DNA from: GCA-2733415 sp049614485
GTDB lineage: Bacteria > Bacteroidota > Bacteroidia > Flavobacteriales > Flavobacteriaceae
Direction: 5' to 3'
Length of the DNA stretch: 64,000 nt
Assembly (NCBI GenBank): GCA_049614485.1
Contig: JBMZDR010000005.1
Span: 1-64,000 of the forward strand
Made by a program: the position numbers and the translations under genes. The notes below the pieces were generated by a model, which saw only the letters and a list, made by a program, of their open reading frames with translations, did no database searches and was not told the DNA's origin. Positions 52,780 through 61,571 of this stretch are shown in pieces (positions within the stretch are counted from its first letter, which is position 1; the number at the start of each line of letters is the position of its first letter).

Positions 52780-53532
52780 CTAATTGTAATTATGTTTCCC
52801 TAATAAACTAGGGGATGAATTCAAATAGTTTTCTGTATAATACTTAGCGTTTTTACACGCATCTTCTAATGCTTGTCCTAAGGTGATATTTGCACTAATT
52901 GCTGAACTTAACACACAGCCGCTACCGTGTTTTGGATACACATTTTCAAGAATTGGCGGTATATTTACCTCAACAATTTTATTGTGTATTAAAACATCAT
53001 GCCCCTTTTTATCGGCTCTATGACCACCTTTTAAATAAAGGTTTGTCAATGAGCTGATACGACTGATTGTTTGTTCTAATGATAAGTTCAAATACAAGCT
53101 TTTAATTTCATCATAGTTAGGCGTAAGCAAATCTATTTGACTTAATATTTTATCTGAAATTTCATCTTCTGAGTTATGAAACTCAAACGACGTACTTGCT
53201 TTTAAAACTGGATCAACGATAATTTTTATGTGAATATCTAGTTTCTTTAAACAGGATATGATACTTTCTAAAACCAACCAGTTTTCAACAATTCCAATCT
53301 TTACAACTTTAAACGGATGTTTTCTATACACACATTGTATCTGATCTAGAATCACTTCTATCGGAATCCAATGACACGCCTCAAACTCAGATTCATTTTG
53401 AATTGTTACCGCTGTACAAACAGATAAACCATACAATCCATGAGATTCATATGTTTTTAAATCAGCCCCTATTCCAGCACCATTTGAGGAGTCAAACCCT
53501 GCGATACTCAATATGTATTTGAGTTTATCCAT
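52780..53532 (-). CDS. thiD: Hydroxymethylpyrimidine (phosphate) kinase
   Basis: 250 residues. Ribokinase fold: SIAGFDSSNGAGIGADLKTY, TAVTIQNE, DPVLKAS and the catalytic loop GSGCVLSSAISA. Phosphorylates HMP and HMP-P. Its start overlaps the TenI-like gene by 8 bp. Confidence 0.93.
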   Translation of the reverse strand: MDKLKYILSIAGFDSSNGAGIGADLKTYESHGLYGLSVCTAVTIQNESEFEACHWIPIEVILDQIQCVYRKHPFKVVKIGIVENWLVLESIISCLKKLDIHIKIIVDPVLKASTSFEFHNSEDEISDKILSQIDLLTPNYDEIKSLYLNLSLEQTISRISSLTNLYLKGGHRADKKGHDVLIHNKIVEVNIPPILENVYPKHGSGCVLSSAISANITLGQALEDACKNAKYYTENYLNSSPSLLGKHNYN

Positions 53533-54127
53533 TAAATATTTCTATTGCTTTTGTGATGATTTGTTTAAAATTTTCCACAGGGTCATTTGCATTCCAAACA
53601 CCACCAAGAACACCAATTCCTTGATATCCCATATCTTTGATTGCATCAATATTTTCTAAAGACACACCGCCCATACCAATAACAACTTTATCTATATGAT
53701 GAACTTTAAAACCTTTCCCTGCATACCCTTTTTTAGAAATTGATGAAAAAACCGGGCTTAACAAATGGTAATCAAACTCAAAATCGCAATTCTCCAGCTC
53801 ATCAGGCTCATGGAAGGAAGAACTGATTGTTTTTCCATACATGCTTAAACCTTTAAAATAATGACCTGGATTATCAATATGATCTTTTCTTTTTTGTTCC
53901 TGAAAATGAATGCCTTTTAAATTGTAAACATTCACCAATTCATGAAAATAATGCACCACAACTTTACTGTGGTATTTTTCTTCAATTTGATTCAAATACA
54001 AACAATGTTCTTCATAATTTTTATATGGTTTTCTAAGATGATAATATTCTAAACCTGCATCAAAAAGCTGATTTAATATGAATATTTCATTCTCTATATC
54101 GTGTTCAGGAGCTATTAAAACAATCAT
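53525..54127 (-). CDS. TenI-like paralogue of thiamine-phosphate synthase
   Basis: 200 residues of the same barrel as ThiE, but several catalytic blocks are altered: YYHLRKP replaces QLRxK, there is no ND pair after the third strand, and the phosphate loop reads YHLLSPVFSSISKKGY. This pattern fits TenI, the thiazole tautomerase, more than a synthase. Family-level inference; activity untested. Confidence 0.75.
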   Translation of the reverse strand: MIVLIAPEHDIENEIFILNQLFDAGLEYYHLRKPYKNYEEHCLYLNQIEEKYHSKVVVHYFHELVNVYNLKGIHFQEQKRKDHIDNPGHYFKGLSMYGKTISSSFHEPDELENCDFEFDYHLLSPVFSSISKKGYAGKGFKVHHIDKVVIGMGGVSLENIDAIKDMGYQGIGVLGGVWNANDPVENFKQIITKAIEIFNG

Positions 54128-54137
54128 TTTAAATTAC

Positions 54138-55997
54138 TTATAGATAAACTTCAGATCCTTTTTCTTTAAATTCTTGCGACTTTTCTTCCATGCCTTTTTT
54201 TATAACTTCATTTTCTACAATGTCATTTTCTTTAGCAAAATCACGTACTTCCTGAGAGATCTTCATCGAACAGAATTTTGGTCCGCACATAGAACAGAAA
54301 TGTGCAATTTTCGCACCAGCTGCTGGCAATGTTTCATCGTGGTATTCACGTGCGCGTTCAGGGTCTAACCCTAAATTAAACTGATCCTCCCAACGGAATT
54401 CAAAGCGTGCCATACTTAAAGCGTTATCGCGGTGTTGCGCTCCGGGATGTCCTTTAGCTAAATCGGCAGCATGCGCCGCCAATTTATACGTCACAACTCC
54501 AACACGTACATCTTCTTTATTTGGTAATCCTAAGTGTTCTTTTGGTGTTACATAACATAGCATTGCACAGCCGTACCAACCAATCATAGCAGCACCTATA
54601 CCTGAAGTAATATGGTCATAACCAGGGGCAATATCTGTTGTTAAAGGCCCTAATGTATAAAAAGGGGCTTCATCACAAACTTCAATTTGCTTCTCCATAT
54701 TTTCCTTAATCATGTGCATTGGCACGTGACCTGGGCCTTCAATAAAACACTGCACTTCATGCTTACGCGCAATTTGTGTTAACTCCCCTAAAGTCTCTAA
54801 TTCAGCAAATTGTGCTTCATCATTAGCATCAGCAACTGACCCTGGGCGTAAACCATCTCCTAAAGAAAAGGCAACGTCATAAGATTTTAAAATCTCACAG
54901 ATTTCCTCAAAATGAGTATATAAAAAACTTTCTTTATGATGTGCTAAACACCATTTTGCCATAATAGAACCTCCACGAGAAACGATGCCAGTAACACGTT
55001 TAGCAGTCATTGGCACATAACGTAGTAACACTCCGGCATGAATGGTAAAATAATCGACACCTTGCTCTGCTTGTTCAATTAATGTATCACGGAAAATTTC
55101 CCATGTTAAATCTTCTGCAACTCCGTTTACTTTTTCTAAGGCTTGATAAATTGGTACTGTCCCAATTGGTACTGGCGAATTACGCACAATCCATTCACGG
55201 GTTTCATGAATGTTTTCGCCTGTAGATAAATCCATGATATTATCTGCTCCCCAGCGGCAAGCCCAAACCGCTTTTTCAACTTCTTCCTCAATTGAAGATG
55301 TAACGGCTGAATTTCCAATATTTGCATTTATTTTCACTAAGAAGTTTCGCCCTAAAATCATAGGTTCTGCTTCTGGATGATTAATATTTGATGGTATAAC
55401 CGCTCGCCCTCTAGCCACTTCATCACGAACAAATTCTGGCGTGATTTTTTCTGGAATTGAAGCTCCGAAATGTTCACCTTTATGTTGCTTTCTAATTTCA
55501 GTCATTTCATCTATTCGTTGATTTTCACGAATAGCGATATATTCCATTTCTGGCGTAATGATTCCTTTTTTGGCGTAATGTAATTGGGTTACATTTTGCC
55601 CTTTTTTAGCGCGTAAAGGTTTTTTAAGATCTCCGAAACGCATGTGATCTAAACTAGAGTCGTTTAAACGCTCATTGCAATATTCTGAAGAAAATGAGTC
55701 TAATTGTTCCACATCACCACGATCTAAAATCCATTGCTCACGGATACGTTCAATACCATCATGGACATTGATTGCTTTGTCAGGATCAGTATAAGGTCCA
55801 GATGTATCATAAACTGTTACCGGTTCATTAGGTGTTAATTTTCCTGTAAAAGTATCTTTAGTATCACTTAAGGTAATTTCACGCATCGCTACTTTAATTT
55901 GTGGGTGGATTGTACCTGATACGTATATCTTTTTTGAGTTCGGAAATGGGTTTCTTGTAATTTGGCCTTGTTTTGGTGCCGTGTCTTTATTTTTCAT
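54138..55997 (-). CDS. thiC: Phosphomethylpyrimidine synthase
   Basis: 619 residues. Converts aminoimidazole ribotide to HMP-P. Has the N-terminal extension with PNSKKIYVSGTIHP, the central GNSAVTSSIEEEVEK and GDGLRPGSVADANDEAQF, and the C-terminal Fe-S motif CSMCGPKFC (CX2CX4C). Length is that of the long ThiC form. Confidence 0.97.
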   Translation of the reverse strand: MKNKDTAPKQGQITRNPFPNSKKIYVSGTIHPQIKVAMREITLSDTKDTFTGKLTPNEPVTVYDTSGPYTDPDKAINVHDGIERIREQWILDRGDVEQLDSFSSEYCNERLNDSSLDHMRFGDLKKPLRAKKGQNVTQLHYAKKGIITPEMEYIAIRENQRIDEMTEIRKQHKGEHFGASIPEKITPEFVRDEVARGRAVIPSNINHPEAEPMILGRNFLVKINANIGNSAVTSSIEEEVEKAVWACRWGADNIMDLSTGENIHETREWIVRNSPVPIGTVPIYQALEKVNGVAEDLTWEIFRDTLIEQAEQGVDYFTIHAGVLLRYVPMTAKRVTGIVSRGGSIMAKWCLAHHKESFLYTHFEEICEILKSYDVAFSLGDGLRPGSVADANDEAQFAELETLGELTQIARKHEVQCFIEGPGHVPMHMIKENMEKQIEVCDEAPFYTLGPLTTDIAPGYDHITSGIGAAMIGWYGCAMLCYVTPKEHLGLPNKEDVRVGVVTYKLAAHAADLAKGHPGAQHRDNALSMARFEFRWEDQFNLGLDPERAREYHDETLPAAGAKIAHFCSMCGPKFCSMKISQEVRDFAKENDIVENEVIKKGMEEKSQEFKEKGSEVYL

Positions 55998-56019
55998 GGT
56001 TTGTGGTTTTCGTAATTAA

Positions 56020-56223
56020 TTATCCGCCTTGGGTTGCTTGAATGATTAATACCTCATCATTTTCAATAAGTAGGGTTGACGCCCAATCTGACTTAGTGAT
56101 AATTTGATTATTTACAGCGACTGCAATACCGTTTTCTTTTTGATTAATATTGCGTAATAACAGGTTGAGTGTAGTACCCTTAGCTATTTTTTTAGTGAGA
56201 TTATTTACATTTATAGATACCAT
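56020..56223 (-). CDS. thiS: Sulfur carrier protein ThiS
   Basis: 67 residues, ubiquitin-like, ending IIQATQGG with the required Gly-Gly. Carries the thiocarboxylate sulfur. First gene of the operon, downstream of the TPP riboswitch. Confidence 0.93.
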   Translation of the reverse strand: MVSINVNNLTKKIAKGTTLNLLLRNINQKENGIAVAVNNQIITKSDWASTLLIENDEVLIIQATQGG

Positions 56224-56337
56224 AATTTACTATTTAAAATAATTTAATAGCATCTTTAACGTATTATAAACTATAAATGAAGAGTGGGTAAAAGATCATT
56301 TACCAACTGAATAGTGGAATCTATATAAAGTTCTACT

Positions 56338-56410
56338 TTTCCCTACGGCTGTACTAACAACATCAGGTTCAAAGAGTTTTTCTCAGCATTATTTAAAATG
56401 CACCTCTAAA
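56338..56410 (-). ncRNA. TPP riboswitch of the thi biosynthesis operon
   Basis: The minus strand reads GAGGTGC, then GCTGAGAAAAAC, CTTTGAACCTGATGT and CCGTAGGGAA, the conserved THI-box order. It lies about 115 bp before thiS. A small hairpin GGTAAA-N6-TTTACC (about 56288-56306) follows but has no T-run, so the mode of control is not clear. Confidence 0.9.
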
Positions 56411-56458
56411 GTTTATTTACCAAAAACACTAATTTATTCTATACTTATCTTTTTTATT

Positions 56459-58582
56459 TTAAAATTTAAATGTTGCTCCTAATAAAAAATTAATTGTTGC
56501 TTGTGGATAATAACCAGCACCTTCTATTGTTTGTATATTAGAAGGGTTTGTCCAATTATCTTCATAATTATAATAATACCCATTTGACACATATTCTTTA
56601 TTAAAAATATTATTCACTAACCCAGACAATACAATAGATTTAAATATTTTATTAGGTTTTATTTCATAAGTAACATTCACATCACTTGTAAAATAACTAT
56701 CTAATTTAGACGCTTCAGAATCAATATTACTCATATACTGTTCTCCTACAAACTTTGATAGTAATGAAATTTGCAGGTTTTTTACCGGCATGAAATTAAA
56801 TGCGTTACCAGCAACTATACTTGGAGAAAATGAAATATTCGTGTTTCCAAAGTTTCGTAAGGCTCCATTCCATTGTGCATAAAAGTCCTTATTTCTGTTT
56901 GTACTGATTGACATATTTGGTTGAACACTAAACATTTTAGATAGTTTTACTTGAGCATCTACTTCTAATCCTAAGCGATAACTTTTTCCTACATTTTCTC
57001 TTATTCCTGCCCCTACTAAATCTAATGCTCCTGTAAGAACCAATTGATTTTCGTATCGCATATAATAAAGGTTTGTATTGATATTAAAGTTCTTTTGACT
57101 AACACGCCAACCCAATTCAAAATCATTTAATGTTTCTGGTTCTGGGTCTCCATTTTCATAATCCGTTCTATTTGGTTCTCTATTGGCACGTGCATACGAT
57201 GCATAAAGACTGTTATAGTTATTAATCTTAAAGGTTAAACCTGCCTTAGGGTTAAAAAATGTGAATGAATCATCTACACCTAGAACATTAGCTTTATAAG
57301 CCACATTTCTAACTTGTAAATCACCATATAATAAAATTTTAGAATTCAGTTTGATATCTGCCTTTGTAAAAAAGCTCATGTCTGATTTATACGATGTATT
57401 GTCATAATAGCGTTGTCTGATACTACTATCACTTGCATATTCCGCCCAAATCACCTCTCCAAAATGATCACCTTGGTAGTAGCTATAAGATGATCCAAAT
57501 GTTATATCTACTTGTTGTTTGTTATAATTTGCGCTTGCATTTAGCACATAAAAATCATTATCTAACCATTTGCGTCTAATTAAATCTGTTTCACTAATTG
57601 TTGTACCGCCAATTACAACATCTGAAAACCCATAGTCAGCAAATGCTTGATTTTCTTTATACTGCTCATAATACCCTCTACCATAGGTGTAATTTACACC
57701 TACATTAGTTGACCAATTTGTATTGATTTTCTGATTCCAATGCAATTGGTAGTGGTCTTGATTATAATGATCTACTTCATTGTCATAGGTGTACGGATTT
57801 TGTCTTCTATCGTCTTCTAACTCTTCAGCAGTTAATCCATACCAAGATTGGTATGTTTCTTCTTTTCCACCAAAGGCTAAGGCTTTAATTAATGTTTTTT
57901 CAGTAACGTAAGATGCCTGTAAAAAGTAAGAACTTAAATCAGAAAATGCTCTGTCAACATAACCGTCTGATTTGATTTTTGATAAACGACCAGCGAATTC
58001 AAAATGCTCATTTAATTTTCCAGTTGCGAATTTTGCTGTATGTTTTCTAGTGCCATAAGACCCAAAAGAGTTGCTAAATTCTGCGCTAGCAATTTCTGAA
58101 ACCCCATCAGTTAATAAGTTTATACTTGCCCCGTAAGCTCCGGCGCCATTTGTAGAAGTTCCTACCCCACGTTGTAATTGTAAATTTTCTACAGAGGAAG
58201 AGAAATCTGGTAAATTAACCCAAAATGTCCCTTGAGATTCTGTATCATTGTAAGGAATACCATTTATAGTAACATTTATTCCTGAACCACTCGTTCCACG
58301 CACACGCATACCTGTATAACCAACACCTGCACCTGCATCCGTGGTAGTGACGACGTTTGGCATATAATTCATTAACACTGGAATATCTTGCCCTAAATTA
58401 CGTTTGGCAAGTTCTTCTTTTGATAAATTTGAATGTGTTACTGGCGCATCTTTAGATACACGTACAGACTTTACTAAAACTTCATCTAAAATTTCAACTT
58501 GAGTTGAATCTTTTTTCTCTTCTTGAGAAAATGCATTAAAAGTAACTGCAAAAAGACATAAAAAAGTAAGTAGGTTTCTCAT
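56459..58582 (-). CDS. TonB-dependent receptor, predicted thiamine uptake
   Basis: 707 residues. Signal peptide ending FNAFSQ, a TonB-box-like start (VEILDEVLVKSVRVSKD), plug domain with VRGTSGSGINVTINGIPYND and QRGVGTSTNGAGAYGASINL, and a barrel ending ATFKF. No CarboxypepD domain. A TPP riboswitch in its leader and the salvage genes upstream mark it as the outer-membrane thiamine (or precursor) receptor, as proposed for the omr gene of Bacteroidota. Confidence 0.85.
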   Translation of the reverse strand: MRNLLTFLCLFAVTFNAFSQEEKKDSTQVEILDEVLVKSVRVSKDAPVTHSNLSKEELAKRNLGQDIPVLMNYMPNVVTTTDAGAGVGYTGMRVRGTSGSGINVTINGIPYNDTESQGTFWVNLPDFSSSVENLQLQRGVGTSTNGAGAYGASINLLTDGVSEIASAEFSNSFGSYGTRKHTAKFATGKLNEHFEFAGRLSKIKSDGYVDRAFSDLSSYFLQASYVTEKTLIKALAFGGKEETYQSWYGLTAEELEDDRRQNPYTYDNEVDHYNQDHYQLHWNQKINTNWSTNVGVNYTYGRGYYEQYKENQAFADYGFSDVVIGGTTISETDLIRRKWLDNDFYVLNASANYNKQQVDITFGSSYSYYQGDHFGEVIWAEYASDSSIRQRYYDNTSYKSDMSFFTKADIKLNSKILLYGDLQVRNVAYKANVLGVDDSFTFFNPKAGLTFKINNYNSLYASYARANREPNRTDYENGDPEPETLNDFELGWRVSQKNFNINTNLYYMRYENQLVLTGALDLVGAGIRENVGKSYRLGLEVDAQVKLSKMFSVQPNMSISTNRNKDFYAQWNGALRNFGNTNISFSPSIVAGNAFNFMPVKNLQISLLSKFVGEQYMSNIDSEASKLDSYFTSDVNVTYEIKPNKIFKSIVLSGLVNNIFNKEYVSNGYYYNYEDNWTNPSNIQTIEGAGYYPQATINFLLGATFKF

Positions 58583-58735
58583 TTCGATTAAATAAAAATA
58601 ACCGAATAAAAAGAGGTAATTATTCTTTGTTGTTGTTTTAGCTCAAGGTGTAACCGTTCGGTAATTTCTTTTCTGTTATTTAGAAAGAACTATTCACAAA
58701 CAATTAGCCTCATTAATTCAAAATGGCGACTATCG

Positions 58736-58808
58736 CCTCCCTAAACAGCATTACCTGTTCTAGGTTCATTGGGTATGATCTCAGCCATTTTACTGGCACC
58801 CCTTTTTG
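58736..58808 (-). ncRNA. TPP riboswitch of the thiamine receptor gene
   Basis: Minus strand: GGGGTGCC, TGGCTGAGATCATACCC, TGAACCTAGAACAGGTAATG and TTTAGGGA, a clear THI box. GGCGATAGTCGCC hairpin follows at once (58724-58736). The receptor ATG is about 150 bp further on. Confidence 0.92.
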
Positions 58809-58866
58809 AGAACGGGGCAAATGTATGAACAATTATTAATTGAATTCTAATTTTTATATAATTATT

Positions 58867-59427
58867 TTACTGATTTAGCAACGCATCAATCTCTCTAATA
58901 GCTGTTGACATTCGTGACTTTTCATTACCTGATACAGTAATGAACGGCAAATTCATCTCTTCAAGCGTGTTTTTAAACCTTATAAACATCTGCTCTCTTT
59001 TATCAGACCGGTTTCTAACATCATCATTTTCCCACGGGATATCTGTGTTTGTAAGAATGTATAAATTATAGGTGTTACGTACCGCAAACTTCTTTACGAT
59101 TTTAGGACAGTAACCGTCATAAATCATTTCAGAATATAGTTTAGTTTCCAGCAAATTCGTATCACAAAATAATATTTTTGAAACTTTCTCTGAATAATAA
59201 TTCTCTAGTTTCATTTGACCAACTGCAATAGGTAATACGTCTTTTTTAGTTAACGTTTTATTTATTGCCAATTTCTCTTCAGCATACTGTCTTGAATACT
59301 CTGGAGCCCACAGTGTGTTATAATGGTCTGCTAATTGTTTAGCCAGTGTAGTTTTTCCGGTACATTCTGGCCCAAACAACACTATTTTTAGGCAAGAGTT
59401 ATTTGCTTGTTTAAGTTTTTCTTCCAT
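58867..59427 (-). CDS. NadR-like AAA_28 kinase, predicted thiamine kinase
   Basis: 186 residues. Walker A GPECTGKTTLAKQL (residues 19-32), ALSEYSRQYAEEK-like segment (APEYSRQYAEEK here) and a P-loop kinase core as in the ribosylnicotinamide kinase domain of NadR. The NMN-adenylyltransferase domain is missing. Placed directly after pnuT (40-bp overlap) under TPP control, it is best read as a kinase that traps the imported thiamine. Nicotinamide riboside is the alternative substrate. Confidence 0.75.
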   Translation of the reverse strand: MEEKLKQANNSCLKIVLFGPECTGKTTLAKQLADHYNTLWAPEYSRQYAEEKLAINKTLTKKDVLPIAVGQMKLENYYSEKVSKILFCDTNLLETKLYSEMIYDGYCPKIVKKFAVRNTYNLYILTNTDIPWENDDVRNRSDKREQMFIRFKNTLEEMNLPFITVSGNEKSRMSTAIREIDALLNQ

Positions 59428-60020
59428 TCTAAATATCCGAATATGGCAATAATTGTGAATATAAGGTATAAAATACTTGATAGGGTATAGCCCTTATAAA
59501 AGTATAATGGCACAGATATTAAATCACCTATTAGCAAGTAAATCCAGTTTTCTATTTTTCGTTTAGCCATTAACCACATGCCTACAAAAAACAATCCTGT
59601 AGTAAAGGTGTCTACATAGGCTGTCCAATCATTCCATTTATTAAAAATGTGATAAATTATGTACACAAAAAACATTGTACCTATAAAAATAAACAGGGTT
59701 GTAAAATGCTCACTTTTATTAGTGCATGTAATTGGCGTTACATGTGTTTCATCAATCTTTTTGGTCCATATATACCAGCCGTAAATGCTCATTATCAAAT
59801 AATACGCATTTACAATCATGTCGCCTAACAAGCCCCATTTAAACAAAAGATACACAAACAATACGGTGCTTATTATTCCTGTGGGAAACACCCACACCTT
59901 GTTTTTCAAAGAGTATACGACTGAACAAATGCTAAAAAAAATGGCTATAGCTTCAATTGCAATATTTAAATTACTGTAATCAGAATACTGACCAAAGAGG
60001 AAATCAAAAACGTGGTTCAT
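59388..60020 (-). CDS. pnuT: PnuC-family transporter, thiamine type
   Basis: 210 residues from ATG 60020, which has an unusual good Shine-Dalgarno (AGGAGTAATT); the TTG at 60044 is less likely. Seven membrane helices with the family phrases VFPTGIISTVLF, YYLIMSIYGWYIW and GDLISVPLYFYKGY. PnuC-type facilitators import vitamins as nucleosides. TPP riboswitch control and the neighbours point to thiamine (PnuT), not nicotinamide riboside. Confidence 0.87.
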   Translation of the reverse strand: MNHVFDFLFGQYSDYSNLNIAIEAIAIFFSICSVVYSLKNKVWVFPTGIISTVLFVYLLFKWGLLGDMIVNAYYLIMSIYGWYIWTKKIDETHVTPITCTNKSEHFTTLFIFIGTMFFVYIIYHIFNKWNDWTAYVDTFTTGLFFVGMWLMAKRKIENWIYLLIGDLISVPLYFYKGYTLSSILYLIFTIIAIFGYLEWKKNLNKQITLA

Positions 60021-60264
60021 AATTACTCCTGTCAGATTTGACAATTTTCATGTTAGCAATAATTGCATTAGATGCTTCAAATGATTGTTTTAGTTCGTTA
60101 TTTATAAATAACATTACCTCATCGTATTCGCCATAAATTTGAGTGCTCAATGCATTTTCTTCAACATGAAAGTTAGAGTTTCGCAAGCGAGTGATAAAAT
60201 TAACGATATGGGTTCTATAATCATCCTCTAAAGGCATTAAGGTAAGTTCTACAGAAATTTTCAT
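60004..60264 (-). CDS. Thiamine-binding protein (MTH1187/YkoF type)
   Basis: 86 residues, ferredoxin-like fold. Starts MKISVELTLMPLEDDYRTHI and contains HVEENALSTQIYGEYDEVM, both typical of the Thiamine_BP family. Such proteins bind hydroxymethylpyrimidine or thiamine in the cytoplasm. It leads the salvage operon and overlaps pnuT by 17 bp. Confidence 0.85.
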   Translation of the reverse strand: MKISVELTLMPLEDDYRTHIVNFITRLRNSNFHVEENALSTQIYGEYDEVMLFINNELKQSFEASNAIIANMKIVKSDRSNYEPRF

Positions 60265-60347
60265 TTTTACTGTTTTTAAAATCCAAAGTTTTTATAACTA
60301 TAACACTATAGTATATCTGCTAGTAAACAATAATAACGTAAAGAAAA

Positions 60348-60362
60348 AAAGAGGCTAAATAC
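60348..60362 (-). terminator. 3' half of a terminator that pairs with the TPP aptamer
   Basis: On the minus strand GGTATTTAGCC (60351-60361) can pair with GGCTAATACC (60382-60391) inside the riboswitch, leaving one bulge, and TCTTTTTTT follows directly. It behaves as an intrinsic terminator whose 5' arm is part of the aptamer's P5 loop region. Confidence 0.6.
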
Positions 60363-60368
60363 CTATAA

Positions 60369-60452
60369 CTTTTCCCTCCGTTGGTATTAGCCAAATCAGG
60401 TGATAAGGATTTTTCTCAAACTAACTATAATAAGTTAGCTACTCCTAAAGTT
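60369..60452 (-). ncRNA. TPP riboswitch of the thiamine salvage operon
   Basis: Minus strand: CTTTAGGAGTAGC, GTTTGAGAAAAATCC, TTATCACCTGATTTGG, CTAATACCAA and GGAGGGAAAAG. P1 is AACTTT/AAAGTT. Some positions depart from the consensus (GTTTGAGA instead of GCTGAGA), but order and spacing fit. Confidence 0.85.
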
Positions 60453-60504
60453 TACTTTTGCGAAGATAAATTTAAAAACTAAATCTACTTATGTTTTGTA
60501 AAAT

Positions 60505-61569
60505 TTAGTTCTGAAAATCTGGATTGTTGATAAATTCATAATCAGACAAGGTTAATAAAAATGCTTTTAATTCTGCTTTTTCTTGAACCGATAATTGCAC
60601 ACCTCCTTCATTAACTTTTTTCATCAGAGGATCTATTGTTGCGGAATTTTGTAAGCCTTCGCTATAGTGGTTGATAACCTCATCAAGCGTGTTAAAACGT
60701 CCGTCGTGCATATAGGGCGCGGTAAATGTCAAATTTCTTAAAGAAGGTGATTTAAATTTTCCGTTATCAGCTGGATCACCAGATACTTCGCCTAATCCTA
60801 AATCTGTAAATGTGGCGTCTAATCCGTTATTATGAAATTTATTATCCGTCCATAGCGGGTTGTTATTACTCCCGTGACAATGAAAACAATCGCCTCTTGA
60901 TTCATCCATAAAAATATTGAACCCATTTAACTCTTCTGAAGTTAAAGTTGCTGTTCCTAACAAATATTTATCGAATTTTGAATTACCCGAAATAAGAGTT
61001 CTTTCAAATTGTGCAATGGCTTTAGTAACTAAATCTTTACTTACAACTGAAGTTCCAAACGCTTTTGAAAACAAGTCCGGATACTCTTCATCACTCTGTA
61101 AATCATCAACAACATCATCCCAGGTATTATGCATTTCAATTGGATTTTCTACGGGCAGTAAAGCTTGATGTTCTAAACTAAATACATGACCATCCCAGAA
61201 GAATTTTTCATCATAATTGAAGGCTAAATTAAATAAGGGCATTGAGTTTCTATTTCCTGATAAACCATCAATTCCTATACTAAATTGATCACTATCTGTG
61301 AATGCATTAGCAGGGGCATGGCAACTTGCACATGACTGGGTATTATCTGCCGAAAGTATTGTATCAAAAAACAGTTTTTTACCTAGAGCTACTCCTTCTA
61401 CAGTTTGTGGATTATCAAAAGGGATTACCGGTGCAAGGATACGTTCTTCAAATAACTGAGGTACATTTAATGCTAATGGTGTAGGCACATAGGTTTCTGA
61501 CACCTCCTCTTTTGTGCAGGATATCATTAACACAACTACACCCAATACAAACCAAAAACTCAATTTCAT
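60505..61569 (-). CDS. Di-heme cytochrome c peroxidase family protein (MbnH/MauG-like)
   Basis: 354 residues. Lipobox VVLMISC puts the Cys at residue 18. Two c-heme motifs: CASCH (80-84) and CFHCH (228-232). The family includes CcpA, MauG and MbnH. It lies just after a MbnP-family gene (2-bp gap), the pairing known from MbnH/MbnP, in which the di-heme enzyme oxidises a Trp of MbnP to kynurenine. So MbnH-like is preferred to a plain peroxidase; this rests on context. Confidence 0.87.
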   Translation of the reverse strand: MKLSFWFVLGVVVLMISCTKEEVSETYVPTPLALNVPQLFEERILAPVIPFDNPQTVEGVALGKKLFFDTILSADNTQSCASCHAPANAFTDSDQFSIGIDGLSGNRNSMPLFNLAFNYDEKFFWDGHVFSLEHQALLPVENPIEMHNTWDDVVDDLQSDEEYPDLFSKAFGTSVVSKDLVTKAIAQFERTLISGNSKFDKYLLGTATLTSEELNGFNIFMDESRGDCFHCHGSNNNPLWTDNKFHNNGLDATFTDLGLGEVSGDPADNGKFKSPSLRNLTFTAPYMHDGRFNTLDEVINHYSEGLQNSATIDPLMKKVNEGGVQLSVQEKAELKAFLLTLSDYEFINNPDFQN

Positions 61570-61571
61570 TT

